Origin: Novosphingobium acidiphilum DSM 19966
GTDB taxonomy: Bacteria; Pseudomonadota; Alphaproteobacteria; Sphingomonadales; Sphingomonadaceae
Assembly (NCBI RefSeq): GCF_000429005.1
Contig: NZ_AUBA01000005.1
Span: 62,001-126,000, forward strand
Length of the DNA stretch: 64,000 bases
Reading direction: 5' to 3'
The notes under the pieces were generated by a model, which did no database searches, was not told where the DNA came from, and saw only the letters and a list, made by a program, of their open reading frames with translations. Below are positions 31,344-38,965 of the stretch, one piece after another; position 1 is the stretch's first letter; each line of letters opens with the position of its first letter. Both the position numbers and the translations under genes were made by a program.

Positions 31344-34300
31344 ATGCCCGATATTGCCCGCATCCTTTCGGCCACCGCGCCGCTGACCCTGTCATCGCTG
31401 GCGCGCGGAAGCCAGCCACTGGTGCTTGCCGATCTGGCGCGCGCCAGCAAGGGTCGTGCTGTGTTCATCGCCGCCGACGATGCGGCAATGCGCGCCGTGG
31501 TCGATACCGCCACGTTCTTTGCCCCCGAACTCGACGTGGTGGAATTCCCCGGCTGGGACTGTCTGCCCTTTGACCGATCGTCGCCCGCGCTGTCGGTCAG
31601 CGCGCGGCGGCTGGCCGCGCTGGCGCGGTTGCAGGTCAAACGCAGCGCGCCGCAATTGCTGGTGACGACCGTGGCCGCGGTGCTGCAGCGCGCATTGACC
31701 CCGTTTCGCATCCGCGAGGCGACGCGGGTGCTCAAGCCAGGGATGGAGGTCAACCGCGAAAGCCTGATCGCGCTGTTGCAGCGGCTGGGCTATTCGCGCG
31801 CCGACACGGTTGTCGATGCCGGCGAATACGCGGTGCGCGGCGGCGTGTTCGACATTTTTCCCAGCGGGCTCGATCACGGATTGCGGCTCGATTTCTTTGG
31901 CGACGAACTGGAAACGCTGCGCCTGTTCGACCCCGCGACGCAGCGTTCGGTGCAGCCGGTCGACAGCCACCTGCTGATCCCGGCAAGCGAGGCGCTGCTT
32001 GACGAAGGCAGCATCAAACGTTTTCGCAGCCGTTATCGCGAACTGTTCGGCGCCAATGCCACCGGCGATCCGCTGTATCAGGCGATCAGCGACGGGCGGC
32101 GGCTGGCGGGCATGGAACACTGGCTGCCGCTGTTTGAAGACCGCCTGGTCACGCTGTTTGACCATCTGGGCGAAGATGATCTGGTGGTGCTTGATTCGGG
32201 CGCCGCCAAATCGGCCGAAACCCGCCTGTCCGACATTGCCGATTACCACGATGCGCGGGTCGAATCCGCACGCGCGCAGGCCGGGCATTATCGCCCGCTC
32301 GATGCACAGACGCTGTACCTTGACAGCAATGAATTCGAACGCGCGCTGGCGGGATGGCCGGTGCATCGCATGTCGATCTTTGCCGAACCAGAATCGCCGC
32401 GCACGATCGATTTCGGTTTTGCCAGCGCGCACGATTTCGCGCCCGAACGCGCAAGCGGCGCCAATGTCTACGAAGCCGCGGCCAGACATCTGTCGGCGCT
32501 GGCCACGCGCGGGCTGAAACCGGTGCTTGCGGCCTATTCAACCGGATCGCGCGCACGGCTGGCCAGCCTGATCGGCGATGCCGGCAAAGCGCAGCCGGTC
32601 ATGGCCGAAACCTGGCAGGATGCACTGGGCATCGCTGCCACCGGCCGCATCGCCGCGGTGGTGCTGCCGCTCGATCACGGCTTTGCCGGCGAAACGCTTG
32701 AACTGCTGACCGAACAGGACATCCTGGGCGACCGGCTGGTGCGCAAAAAGCGCAAGCGCAAGGATGCCGATGCGTTCCTGGCCGAACTGTCCGCGCTGAC
32801 CCCCGGCGATCTGGTCGTGCACATGGAGCACGGCATCGGCCGCTACGAAGGGCTTGAGGCGATCCGCGTGGGCGACAGCCCGCACGACTGTGTGCAGCTG
32901 ACTTATGCCGGCAATGACAAGCTGTATATCCCGGTCGAAAACCTTGACGTGCTGTCGCGCTATGGCAGCGAGAACGAGGGCGTGGCACTCGATCGGCTGG
33001 GCGGCGAAGCGTGGCAGCGGCGCAAGGCCAAGCTGCGCGAACGCATTCTGGAGATGGCCGGGCAACTGATGGCGACCGCCGCACAGCGCGCGTTGCGCCA
33101 GGCCGATGCCATCGAGGTCGACCCGGCAAGCTTCGGACCGTTTGTCGACCGTTTTCCGTGGACCGAAACCGACGATCAGGAACGCGCGATCGACGACGTG
33201 CTGTCCGACATGGCCTCGGGCAAGCCGATGGACCGGCTGGTGTGCGGCGATGTCGGCTTTGGCAAGACCGAGGTCGCGCTGCGCGCCGCGTTCGTGGCCG
33301 CCATGTCGGGGCATCAGGTGGCAATCGTCGCCCCCACCACCCTGCTTGCGCGCCAGCATTACACATCGTTTGTCGAACGTTTTTCCGGGTTTCCGCTGCA
33401 GATCGGCCGCCTGTCGCGGCTGGTTGCGCCCAAGGAAGCGGCCGAGACACGCGCGGGCCTGGCCAAAGGCACGATCGACATCGTGATCGGCACGCATGCG
33501 CTGCTGTCCAAATCGATCGAGTTTCATCGCCTGGGCCTGGTGATCGTGGACGAGGAACAGCACTTTGGTGTCACCCACAAGGAAAAGCTGAAAGAGCTCA
33601 AGGCCGACGTCCATGTCCTGACGCTGACCGCCACGCCGATCCCGCGCACGCTACAGATGGCAATGTCGGGCCTGCGCGAACTGTCGACGATCCAGACCCC
33701 GCCGGTCGACCGGCTGGCTGTGCGTACCTATGTCAGTGCGTGGGACGATCTGATGATGCGCGAAGCGCTGATGCGCGAACACCAGCGCGGCGGGCAAAGC
33801 TTTATCGTCGTGCCGCGCATTGCCGACATGCCCGACATGGAAGAATGGCTGCGGCTGAACGTGCCCGAAATCCGCGCCGTATCCGCGCACGGGCAGATGA
33901 GCCCGAGCGAAGTCGAAGACCGCATGTCGGCATTTTATGACCGCAAGTACGAAGTGCTGCTGTCGACCACGATCATCGAAAGCGGGATCGACATCCCCAG
34001 CGCCAACACCATGATCCTGCACCGCGCCGACCGGTTCGGCCTGGCCCAGCTGTACCAGCTGCGCGGCCGGGTCGGGCGCGGCAAGCTGCGCGCCTATGCC
34101 TATCTGACCTATCCGCAGAACCAGGCGCTGAGCGAAATTGCCGAAAAGCGGCTGAAAGTGCTGGGCGATCTCGATTCGCTGGGCGCCGGGTTCCAGCTGG
34201 CCAGCCACGATCTCGATCTGCGCGGCGCGGGCAATCTGCTGGGCGATGAACAATCGGGCCATGTCAAAGAGGTCGGCTTCGAACTGTACCAGTCGATGCT

Positions 34301-34823
34301 CGAAGATGCGATCCTGGCGGCCAAGGCCGGCGATTTCACGATGATGCGCGAACGCGGCGCCTTGAACCCGACGATCACGGTCGACGCACCGATCATGATC
34401 CCCGAGGATTATGTGCCCGATCTGGCCGTGCGCATGGCGCTTTATCGTCGCATGAACGATGCCGAAGGACCCGACGCGGTCGAGGCGCTGGCCGCCGAAA
34501 TGATCGATCGGTTTGGCCCCCTGCCCGGCCCGACGCAAAACCTGCTGCGCCTGATCGAGGTCAAACGTCAGGCGATCATTGCCGGCATCAGCAAGATCGA
34601 CGTGGGCGCAAAAGGCGCGCTGGTCAGCTTTCAAAGCGATTCTTTCGCCGATCCGCTGGGCCTGGTGGCCTATGTGGCGCGACTCAACGGTGTCGCCAAA
34701 CTGCGCCCCGACAACAAGCTGGTGATCCAGCGCGCCTGGGGCACAGCCGAGGCGCGGCTCAACGGCCTGGTCCAGCTGACCCGCGGCCTGTCCGCCATCG
34801 TGCGCAAGGCCGGCAAAGCCTGA
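31344..34823 (+). CDS. mfd: Transcription-repair coupling factor Mfd
   Basis: Displaces stalled RNA polymerase and recruits UvrA at lesions. The 1159-residue protein has the UvrB-like N-terminal domains (PGWDCLPFDRSSPALSV, RGGVFDIFPSG), the RNA-polymerase-interacting domain (LVVHMEHGIGRYEGLE and DKLYIPVENLDVLSRYG), the translocase motifs CGDVGFGKTEVALRA, VDEEQHFGV, TATPIPRTLQMAMSG and QLRGRVGRG, and the C-terminal TRCF domain. ATG 31344 begins the conserved MPDIARILSA; the frame runs open upstream into sdhE. A terminator hairpin follows. Confidence 0.97.
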   Translation: MPDIARILSATAPLTLSSLARGSQPLVLADLARASKGRAVFIAADDAAMRAVVDTATFFAPELDVVEFPGWDCLPFDRSSPALSVSARRLAALARLQVKRSAPQLLVTTVAAVLQRALTPFRIREATRVLKPGMEVNRESLIALLQRLGYSRADTVVDAGEYAVRGGVFDIFPSGLDHGLRLDFFGDELETLRLFDPATQRSVQPVDSHLLIPASEALLDEGSIKRFRSRYRELFGANATGDPLYQAISDGRRLAGMEHWLPLFEDRLVTLFDHLGEDDLVVLDSGAAKSAETRLSDIADYHDARVESARAQAGHYRPLDAQTLYLDSNEFERALAGWPVHRMSIFAEPESPRTIDFGFASAHDFAPERASGANVYEAAARHLSALATRGLKPVLAAYSTGSRARLASLIGDAGKAQPVMAETWQDALGIAATGRIAAVVLPLDHGFAGETLELLTEQDILGDRLVRKKRKRKDADAFLAELSALTPGDLVVHMEHGIGRYEGLEAIRVGDSPHDCVQLTYAGNDKLYIPVENLDVLSRYGSENEGVALDRLGGEAWQRRKAKLRERILEMAGQLMATAAQRALRQADAIEVDPASFGPFVDRFPWTETDDQERAIDDVLSDMASGKPMDRLVCGDVGFGKTEVALRAAFVAAMSGHQVAIVAPTTLLARQHYTSFVERFSGFPLQIGRLSRLVAPKEAAETRAGLAKGTIDIVIGTHALLSKSIEFHRLGLVIVDEEQHFGVTHKEKLKELKADVHVLTLTATPIPRTLQMAMSGLRELSTIQTPPVDRLAVRTYVSAWDDLMMREALMREHQRGGQSFIVVPRIADMPDMEEWLRLNVPEIRAVSAHGQMSPSEVEDRMSAFYDRKYEVLLSTTIIESGIDIPSANTMILHRADRFGLAQLYQLRGRVGRGKLRAYAYLTYPQNQALSEIAEKRLKVLGDLDSLGAGFQLASHDLDLRGAGNLLGDEQSGHVKEVGFELYQSMLEDAILAAKAGDFTMMRERGALNPTITVDAPIMIPEDYVPDLAVRMALYRRMNDAEGPDAVEALAAEMIDRFGPLPGPTQNLLRLIEVKRQAIIAGISKIDVGAKGALVSFQSDSFADPLGLVAYVARLNGVAKLRPDNKLVIQRAWGTAEARLNGLVQLTRGLSAIVRKAGKA

Positions 34824-34830
34824 GCCTACA

Positions 34831-34853
34831 GCCGGAGCACGCGTTGCTCCGGC
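34831..34853 (+). terminator. Hairpin terminator after mfd
   Basis: A perfect 9-bp stem (GCCGGAGCA with TGCTCCGGC, loop CGCGT) begins 7 bp past the mfd stop. Only a weak T-rich stretch follows. Confidence 0.6.
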
Positions 34854-35080
34854 GTGTTCCTGCAAAAAGACCGGAAAATTAAGGCGTTGGCGCAGATGTG
34901 CGCAGCGCTGCACGCGGATCGTTGCGCGCGACGGGTCGATCAGTCGCCATATCGGCAGGCCAAGACACCGCACCGCGTGCGCCCCGGAAACCATGAAAAT
35001 ATCGAGCCCGCACAGTTACGTATGAATCCTTAGCGCATCTATTTAAGTAGAATTCCCGAAATAAAATTCTATGCAGCGGC

Positions 35081-35632
35081 ATGCACAATGATTTGAATAA
35101 AAAAACCAACAAATTTATTAAACGTAAATTATGGTTTATTGCCACCACAGTATTCATTTACTCGTCTTCACCTGTTTTGGCGAATCCCGCCGTATATGGA
35201 CCCTTTATTGATGAACCCATAGCTGACGTTGCCAATAACGAATCCGGCGTCGATCCGCGCGCCGCAGAGCGCACGAATGACAGCCAAAGTCTTGAAAACA
35301 CGGTAACCGGGGCCGCCTGGAACCGGCGGCAGAAATTGCTGATGGGCATGGAGCTGGAATACCAGCTGTTGAACGCGATGGATGCGCTGGAAACCGAAAA
35401 ATGCATGCATCAAAGATACTGTACGGAGCGCAATCCGATACTTGGGCGCCACCCGACCACAGCCCGGCTTTTGGCGTTCAAACTGGGTGGCGGCATCAGC
35501 CACTTCATGCTGTACCGCCGCATCAGCAACACCCACAGCCGCGCGAAGCTGGCCATGGCGACATGGATCGAGATCGTTTCACTCGCAACCCAGGGAACGG
35601 TTGTCGCACTCAATTTCAAAAGCGTATTCTGA
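35081..35632 (+). CDS. Orphan protein with signal/anchor and NPILGxxP motif
   Basis: I do not recognise a named family. The 183-residue product has a lysine-rich start (LNKKTNKFIKRK), one hydrophobic segment (LWFIATTVFIYSSSPVLA, a signal peptide), a polar middle, then ALETEKCMHQRYCTERNPILGRHPTTARLLAFKLGGG in parts and a C-terminal hydrophobic helix. The ERNPILGRHP phrase resembles small membrane proteins, common in phages and proteobacteria, that carry E-x-NP-x-LG-x-xP between helices; their role is unknown. The first ~120 bp and the region just upstream are strongly AT-rich compared with everything around, while the rest has local composition. There is no good ribosome site. It stands alone between mfd and the EAL gene. 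Confidence 0.65.
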   Translation: MHNDLNKKTNKFIKRKLWFIATTVFIYSSSPVLANPAVYGPFIDEPIADVANNESGVDPRAAERTNDSQSLENTVTGAAWNRRQKLLMGMELEYQLLNAMDALETEKCMHQRYCTERNPILGRHPTTARLLAFKLGGGISHFMLYRRISNTHSRAKLAMATWIEIVSLATQGTVVALNFKSVF

Positions 35633-35691
35633 TCCGCAATCGCGCCGGGCGCGGTGCCGACGTTGCTTTGCGCGATGTTTGACCGTCCGGC

Positions 35692-37056
35692 CTATTGCCG
35701 GGCAAGCATCGCAAACGCCTCTGCCGAAACCGGCCCGGCGCGCAAAAATCCCTGGAACAGGTTGCAGCCTTCTTCCGCCAGGATGGCCAGCTGCGCGTCA
35801 TCTTCGACGCCTTCGGCGATCACTTTCAGATCGAGCGCGCTGGCCATTGCGATCATCGCCGCCACGATCGCGCGATCGCGCGGATCGCGGGCAATATCGC
35901 GCACCAGCGATCGATCGAGTTTCAGCGCATCAAGCGGCAAAGCCTTCAACGTGCGGAAATTGGAAAATCCGGTGCCGAAGTCATCCAGCGCAACCTGCAC
36001 CCCGTCGCCCGCCAGCGTGGTCAGTGCGCGCGCACACGCCTCGTAATCGCCGATCAGCGACTGTTCGGTAATCTCCAGCGTCAACCGTTCGGGGGCAAAG
36101 CCGGTCTGCCCCAGCAGCCCCAGCACCGAGCCCGCCACATCGCCCAGCGCGAAATCTTCGGCCGTGATGTTCAATGACATGCGCAAGGGCCGCGGCCACG
36201 CCGCTGCCAGCGTCAGTGCGCGCCGCGCGATATGGTGCGACAGCTGCGCCACGTGGTCGCCCCGGTCGGCCACGGCAAACAGCGTCTCGGCCGAAATACG
36301 GCCAAAGCGCGGGTGTTCCCACCGTGCCAGCGCCTCGGCCCCCGCCAGCGCCCCCGTGGCACATTCGAATTGCGGCTGAAACAGCACGGTAATCTCGTCG
36401 CGGTGCATCGCGCCCAGCAAATCGGCCTCGAGCAGGGCGACGCTGCCGCCGGGCACCGCTTCGCCTTCATCACCCCACAGCACCCGCCACCCGGGCAGAC
36501 GCTCCAGCATGGCCACCGCCTGCGCCAGGCGATCGATCACGCCTTCGCCGCTGTCGTCCGGGCGCACGTCCAGCAGCGCGATACGCGGCACCAGATGCAG
36601 CGCATCGCCCTCGACGGTCAATGCGCGGCCGATGACCCGGCCCAGCGCCTCGGCCAGGTATTGCCAGCGATCGCGGCCCGGTGCGGCACGCGCGGCCAGC
36701 AGGAATTGCCCGCCGGCCAGGCGCGCGATCAGCGCATCGGCGGCAATCTCGGACTGGACAAAATCGTCGATGCGGTGCGCCATGTCCATCAGCACCTTGT
36801 CGCCCGCGGGCTGGCCATAGGCCAGGTTCACAGTCTGCAGGCGTGGCAGGCTGATCAGCATGGCCTTGACCTCGCCATCCCCCGACGCTGCCTCAAGCCA
36901 GGCGCGCGCCGCATCGGCGCCGGCAAGGCCCGTCAGAAAATCGGAAGAGGGATGGTTTGACCTGATCGCGCGCGGCATTGCGCGGCCATAGTCGATGTCG
37001 ATGGGGAAATCATCCCCGCGCCGCTTTAACCATTGCGCCACATTGGGGCGGCCCAT
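35692..37056 (-). CDS. c-di-GMP phosphodiesterase with degenerate GGDEF and intact EAL domain
   Basis: A cytoplasmic 454-residue protein. The N-terminal half (about 35-190) is a GGDEF-like domain in which the signature is AGGQF (residues 114-118), so it should not make c-di-GMP and may bind GTP or act as scaffold. The C-terminal half is an EAL domain with EALARWEHP (Glu241), SLNITAEDF, LEITEQSL and VALDDFGTGFSNF, plus the VIAEGVE motif, all the residues for c-di-GMP hydrolysis. No membrane segment or sensor domain is present. It is divergent from NAD kinase with 54 bp between starts. Target process cannot be told from context. Confidence 0.9.
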   Translation of the reverse strand: MGRPNVAQWLKRRGDDFPIDIDYGRAMPRAIRSNHPSSDFLTGLAGADAARAWLEAASGDGEVKAMLISLPRLQTVNLAYGQPAGDKVLMDMAHRIDDFVQSEIAADALIARLAGGQFLLAARAAPGRDRWQYLAEALGRVIGRALTVEGDALHLVPRIALLDVRPDDSGEGVIDRLAQAVAMLERLPGWRVLWGDEGEAVPGGSVALLEADLLGAMHRDEITVLFQPQFECATGALAGAEALARWEHPRFGRISAETLFAVADRGDHVAQLSHHIARRALTLAAAWPRPLRMSLNITAEDFALGDVAGSVLGLLGQTGFAPERLTLEITEQSLIGDYEACARALTTLAGDGVQVALDDFGTGFSNFRTLKALPLDALKLDRSLVRDIARDPRDRAIVAAMIAMASALDLKVIAEGVEDDAQLAILAEEGCNLFQGFLRAGPVSAEAFAMLARQ

Positions 37057-37110
37057 AAACCGTGGGGGACGCGTGACGCAGATCCCTGCCGATCACCGCA
37101 AGAGGGGACC

Positions 37111-37893
37111 ATGTCCGAAACGCTGACCCGGCTCGCCCTGGTGGCATCGCCGACCGACCGCGCGCAAGAGGCCGCCGCCGAACTGCGCGCATCGCGCGAC
37201 TGGGTCGATCTTGAACAGGCCGATGGCGTGGTTGCGCTGGGCGGCGACGGCTTCATGTTGCAGATCCTGCACCAGATGCTCGATGCCGGCCGTATCCTGC
37301 CGGTCTATGGCATCAATCTGGGCACTGTCGGGTTCTTGATGAACCGCCTGAAATCCAGCCGTACGCTGGATGAACGCATCGCGCGCGCGCGCCGCATCGC
37401 GGTGTCGCCGTTGTGGATGGAAGCCACCACCAATTCGGGCGATGTGCTGACATCGTGGGCGATCAACGAGGTATCGCTGCTGCGCGAAACCCGCCAGACC
37501 GCCAAGCTTGAAGTGACGGTGAACGGCAAGGTGCGCATTCCCGAACTGAGTTGCGACGGCATCCTGGTGGCAACGCCGGCCGGATCGACCGCGTACAATC
37601 TGTCCGCCAATGGCCCGATCCTGCCGCTGGGGTCGAACATGCTGGCGCTGACCCCGATCAGCCCGTTCCGGCCGCGGCGGTGGCGTGGGGCGATCCTGCC
37701 CGAAACCGCCGAGATCGTGTTTCGCGCACGCGAATCGACCAAACGCCCGGTGTCGGTCGTGGCCGACCAGATCGAAGTGCGCGATGTGCGCGAAGTGCGC
37801 GTGCGCGCCTGGCCCGAACATCAGCTGACCTTGCTGTTCGACAAGGGCAAGAGCCTGGACGAACGCATTTTCGCCGAACAGTTCATGGTGTGA
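37111..37893 (+). CDS. nadK: NAD kinase
   Basis: Phosphorylates NAD to NADP. The 260-residue protein has the ATP/NAD-binding GGDG motif in VVALGGDGFML, the NE/D motif INEVSLLRE, the glycine-rich GILVATPAGSTAYNLSANGPI, and TPISPFRPRRWRGAI. The start is ATG 37111 (MSETLTRLALVASPTD) with AGGGGA about 6 bp upstream; the frame is open further up but overlaps the EAL promoter space. It is followed by tRNA-Asn on the same strand after 87 bp. Confidence 0.95.
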   Translation: MSETLTRLALVASPTDRAQEAAAELRASRDWVDLEQADGVVALGGDGFMLQILHQMLDAGRILPVYGINLGTVGFLMNRLKSSRTLDERIARARRIAVSPLWMEATTNSGDVLTSWAINEVSLLRETRQTAKLEVTVNGKVRIPELSCDGILVATPAGSTAYNLSANGPILPLGSNMLALTPISPFRPRRWRGAILPETAEIVFRARESTKRPVSVVADQIEVRDVREVRVRAWPEHQLTLLFDKGKSLDERIFAEQFMV

Positions 37894-37980
37894 TTTTTTG
37901 CACAGGCCATGCGATTTGGGTGCTTGCCAAACCGCAAACGCCTGTTATTAGCGCGCTCCTGCCCCGGGCAACCGGGCCGT

Positions 37981-38055
37981 TCCCTGATAGCTCAGCGGTA
38001 GAGCTCTCGACTGTTAATCGAGTGGTCGTAGGTTCGAATCCTACTCAGGGAGCCA
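37981..38055 (+). tRNA. tRNA-Asn (GTT)
   Basis: Acceptor TCCCTGA / TCAGGGA, D arm AGCTCAGCGGTAGAGC, anticodon stem CTCGA / TCGAG with loop CTGTTAA (GTT), T arm GGTTCGAATCC and encoded CCA; 75 nt. A T-run follows immediately. Confidence 0.97.
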
Positions 38056-38233
38056 TTTTTCACCATAGCGGCAAATTTCCGATCCGGCGTTGATCCGATC
38101 CGACGCGACTATATCGCCGGTGGATTTGCCATGGTGAGTTTCCATCGGTCCCGATCCGCACGTGCACTTTGACACAATCGCGCCATTTTGGTCTAACCAT
38201 CGATAGGCGTTCCAGCCTGGATGGGGGAAATCG

Positions 38234-38839
38234 ATGACGCGCAAAACTATCAGCCTGGGGCTGCTTTCGCTGGCGATCAGCAGCACTGCCCTGGCGCAGC
38301 CGACAGCAGCTGTCCCGGCCGCGCCTGCTGCGCCACAAGCCCCGGTTACGGCAACGGTGTTGCCCCCTCCAGCCGACAGCGTTGTCCATGTCGGCACGCC
38401 CATTTCGCTAAAATTGTCCGAAGAGATTACGACCAAGGAAAAACGTGCCCGCGTCGGTCAACGCATCAATCTTGAGGTGGCCGTGGCGCTGGAAGTCGCC
38501 GGCCATGTGGTAATCCCTGCCGGCACTCCGGCGGTTGGCGAAATCACCGAGGTGCGCAACAAGGGCATGTGGGGCAAGAGCGGGCATTTGACCGCGCAAG
38601 TCCTCTATCTGCGGCTTGGCAGTCGTCAAATCCGCATTTCAGGCACATTTGATGAAAAAGGTACCACCGGCACCGGTGGCGTGGTCGCCGCGGTTGTGTT
38701 TGTGCCGATTGCCGGTTTCCTGGTGACGGGCACAAGTGCCACGCTGCCCCTGGGGATGCCGGTCAAAGCCTTTATCGATGAAGACTTGCCGGTCGCCTTT
38801 ACCGGTCCGGCCGCACCTGCACCGCTGGCGGTGCCATAA
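38234..38839 (+). CDS. Secreted or envelope protein of unknown function
   Basis: I do not recognise a named family. The 201-residue product has a signal peptide (MTRKTISLGLLSLAISSTALAQ), a proline/alanine-rich stretch, then a beta-rich core: VVHVGTPISLKLSEEITTKEKRARVGQ, INLEVAVALEVAGHVVIPAGTPAVGEITEVR, and ISGTFDEKGTTGTGG in shorter pieces, and a hydrophobic segment AAVVFVPIAGFLVTG before the end. The core pattern (pro-x-G-T-x-V-x-x-L, then V-I-P-A-G-T-x-x-x-G-x-V) is like that of other small periplasmic beta-barrel or sandwich proteins in sphingomonads. It is convergent with secA across a strong palindrome. Confidence 0.7.
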   Translation: MTRKTISLGLLSLAISSTALAQPTAAVPAAPAAPQAPVTATVLPPPADSVVHVGTPISLKLSEEITTKEKRARVGQRINLEVAVALEVAGHVVIPAGTPAVGEITEVRNKGMWGKSGHLTAQVLYLRLGSRQIRISGTFDEKGTTGTGGVVAAVVFVPIAGFLVTGTSATLPLGMPVKAFIDEDLPVAFTGPAAPAPLAVP

Positions 38840-38877
38840 CCATCATCTGGCCCAGCCACGAATGGTGCGGGACACCC

Positions 38878-38906
38878 CCCCGCCCCGGATCACATCCGGG
38901 GCGGGG
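38878..38906. terminator. 13-bp palindrome between convergent genes (bidirectional terminator candidate)
   Basis: A perfect 13-bp stem with a 3-nt CAC loop, centred on 38892, lies between the ends of the secreted-protein gene and secA. It has no T-tract on either side. Confidence 0.6.
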
Positions 38907-38965
38907 ATGGGTTGCGCGGGCGCGCGCGGTGTTTCGGAGATCGACCCTGGCCGGACGTAGATCGA

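Noticed and set aside
34879..35157. 92-codon minus-strand frame overlapping the AT-rich leader
   Set aside because: It covers the start of the better-supported plus-strand gene, has no ribosome site and no recognisable feature beyond chance hydrophobic residues.
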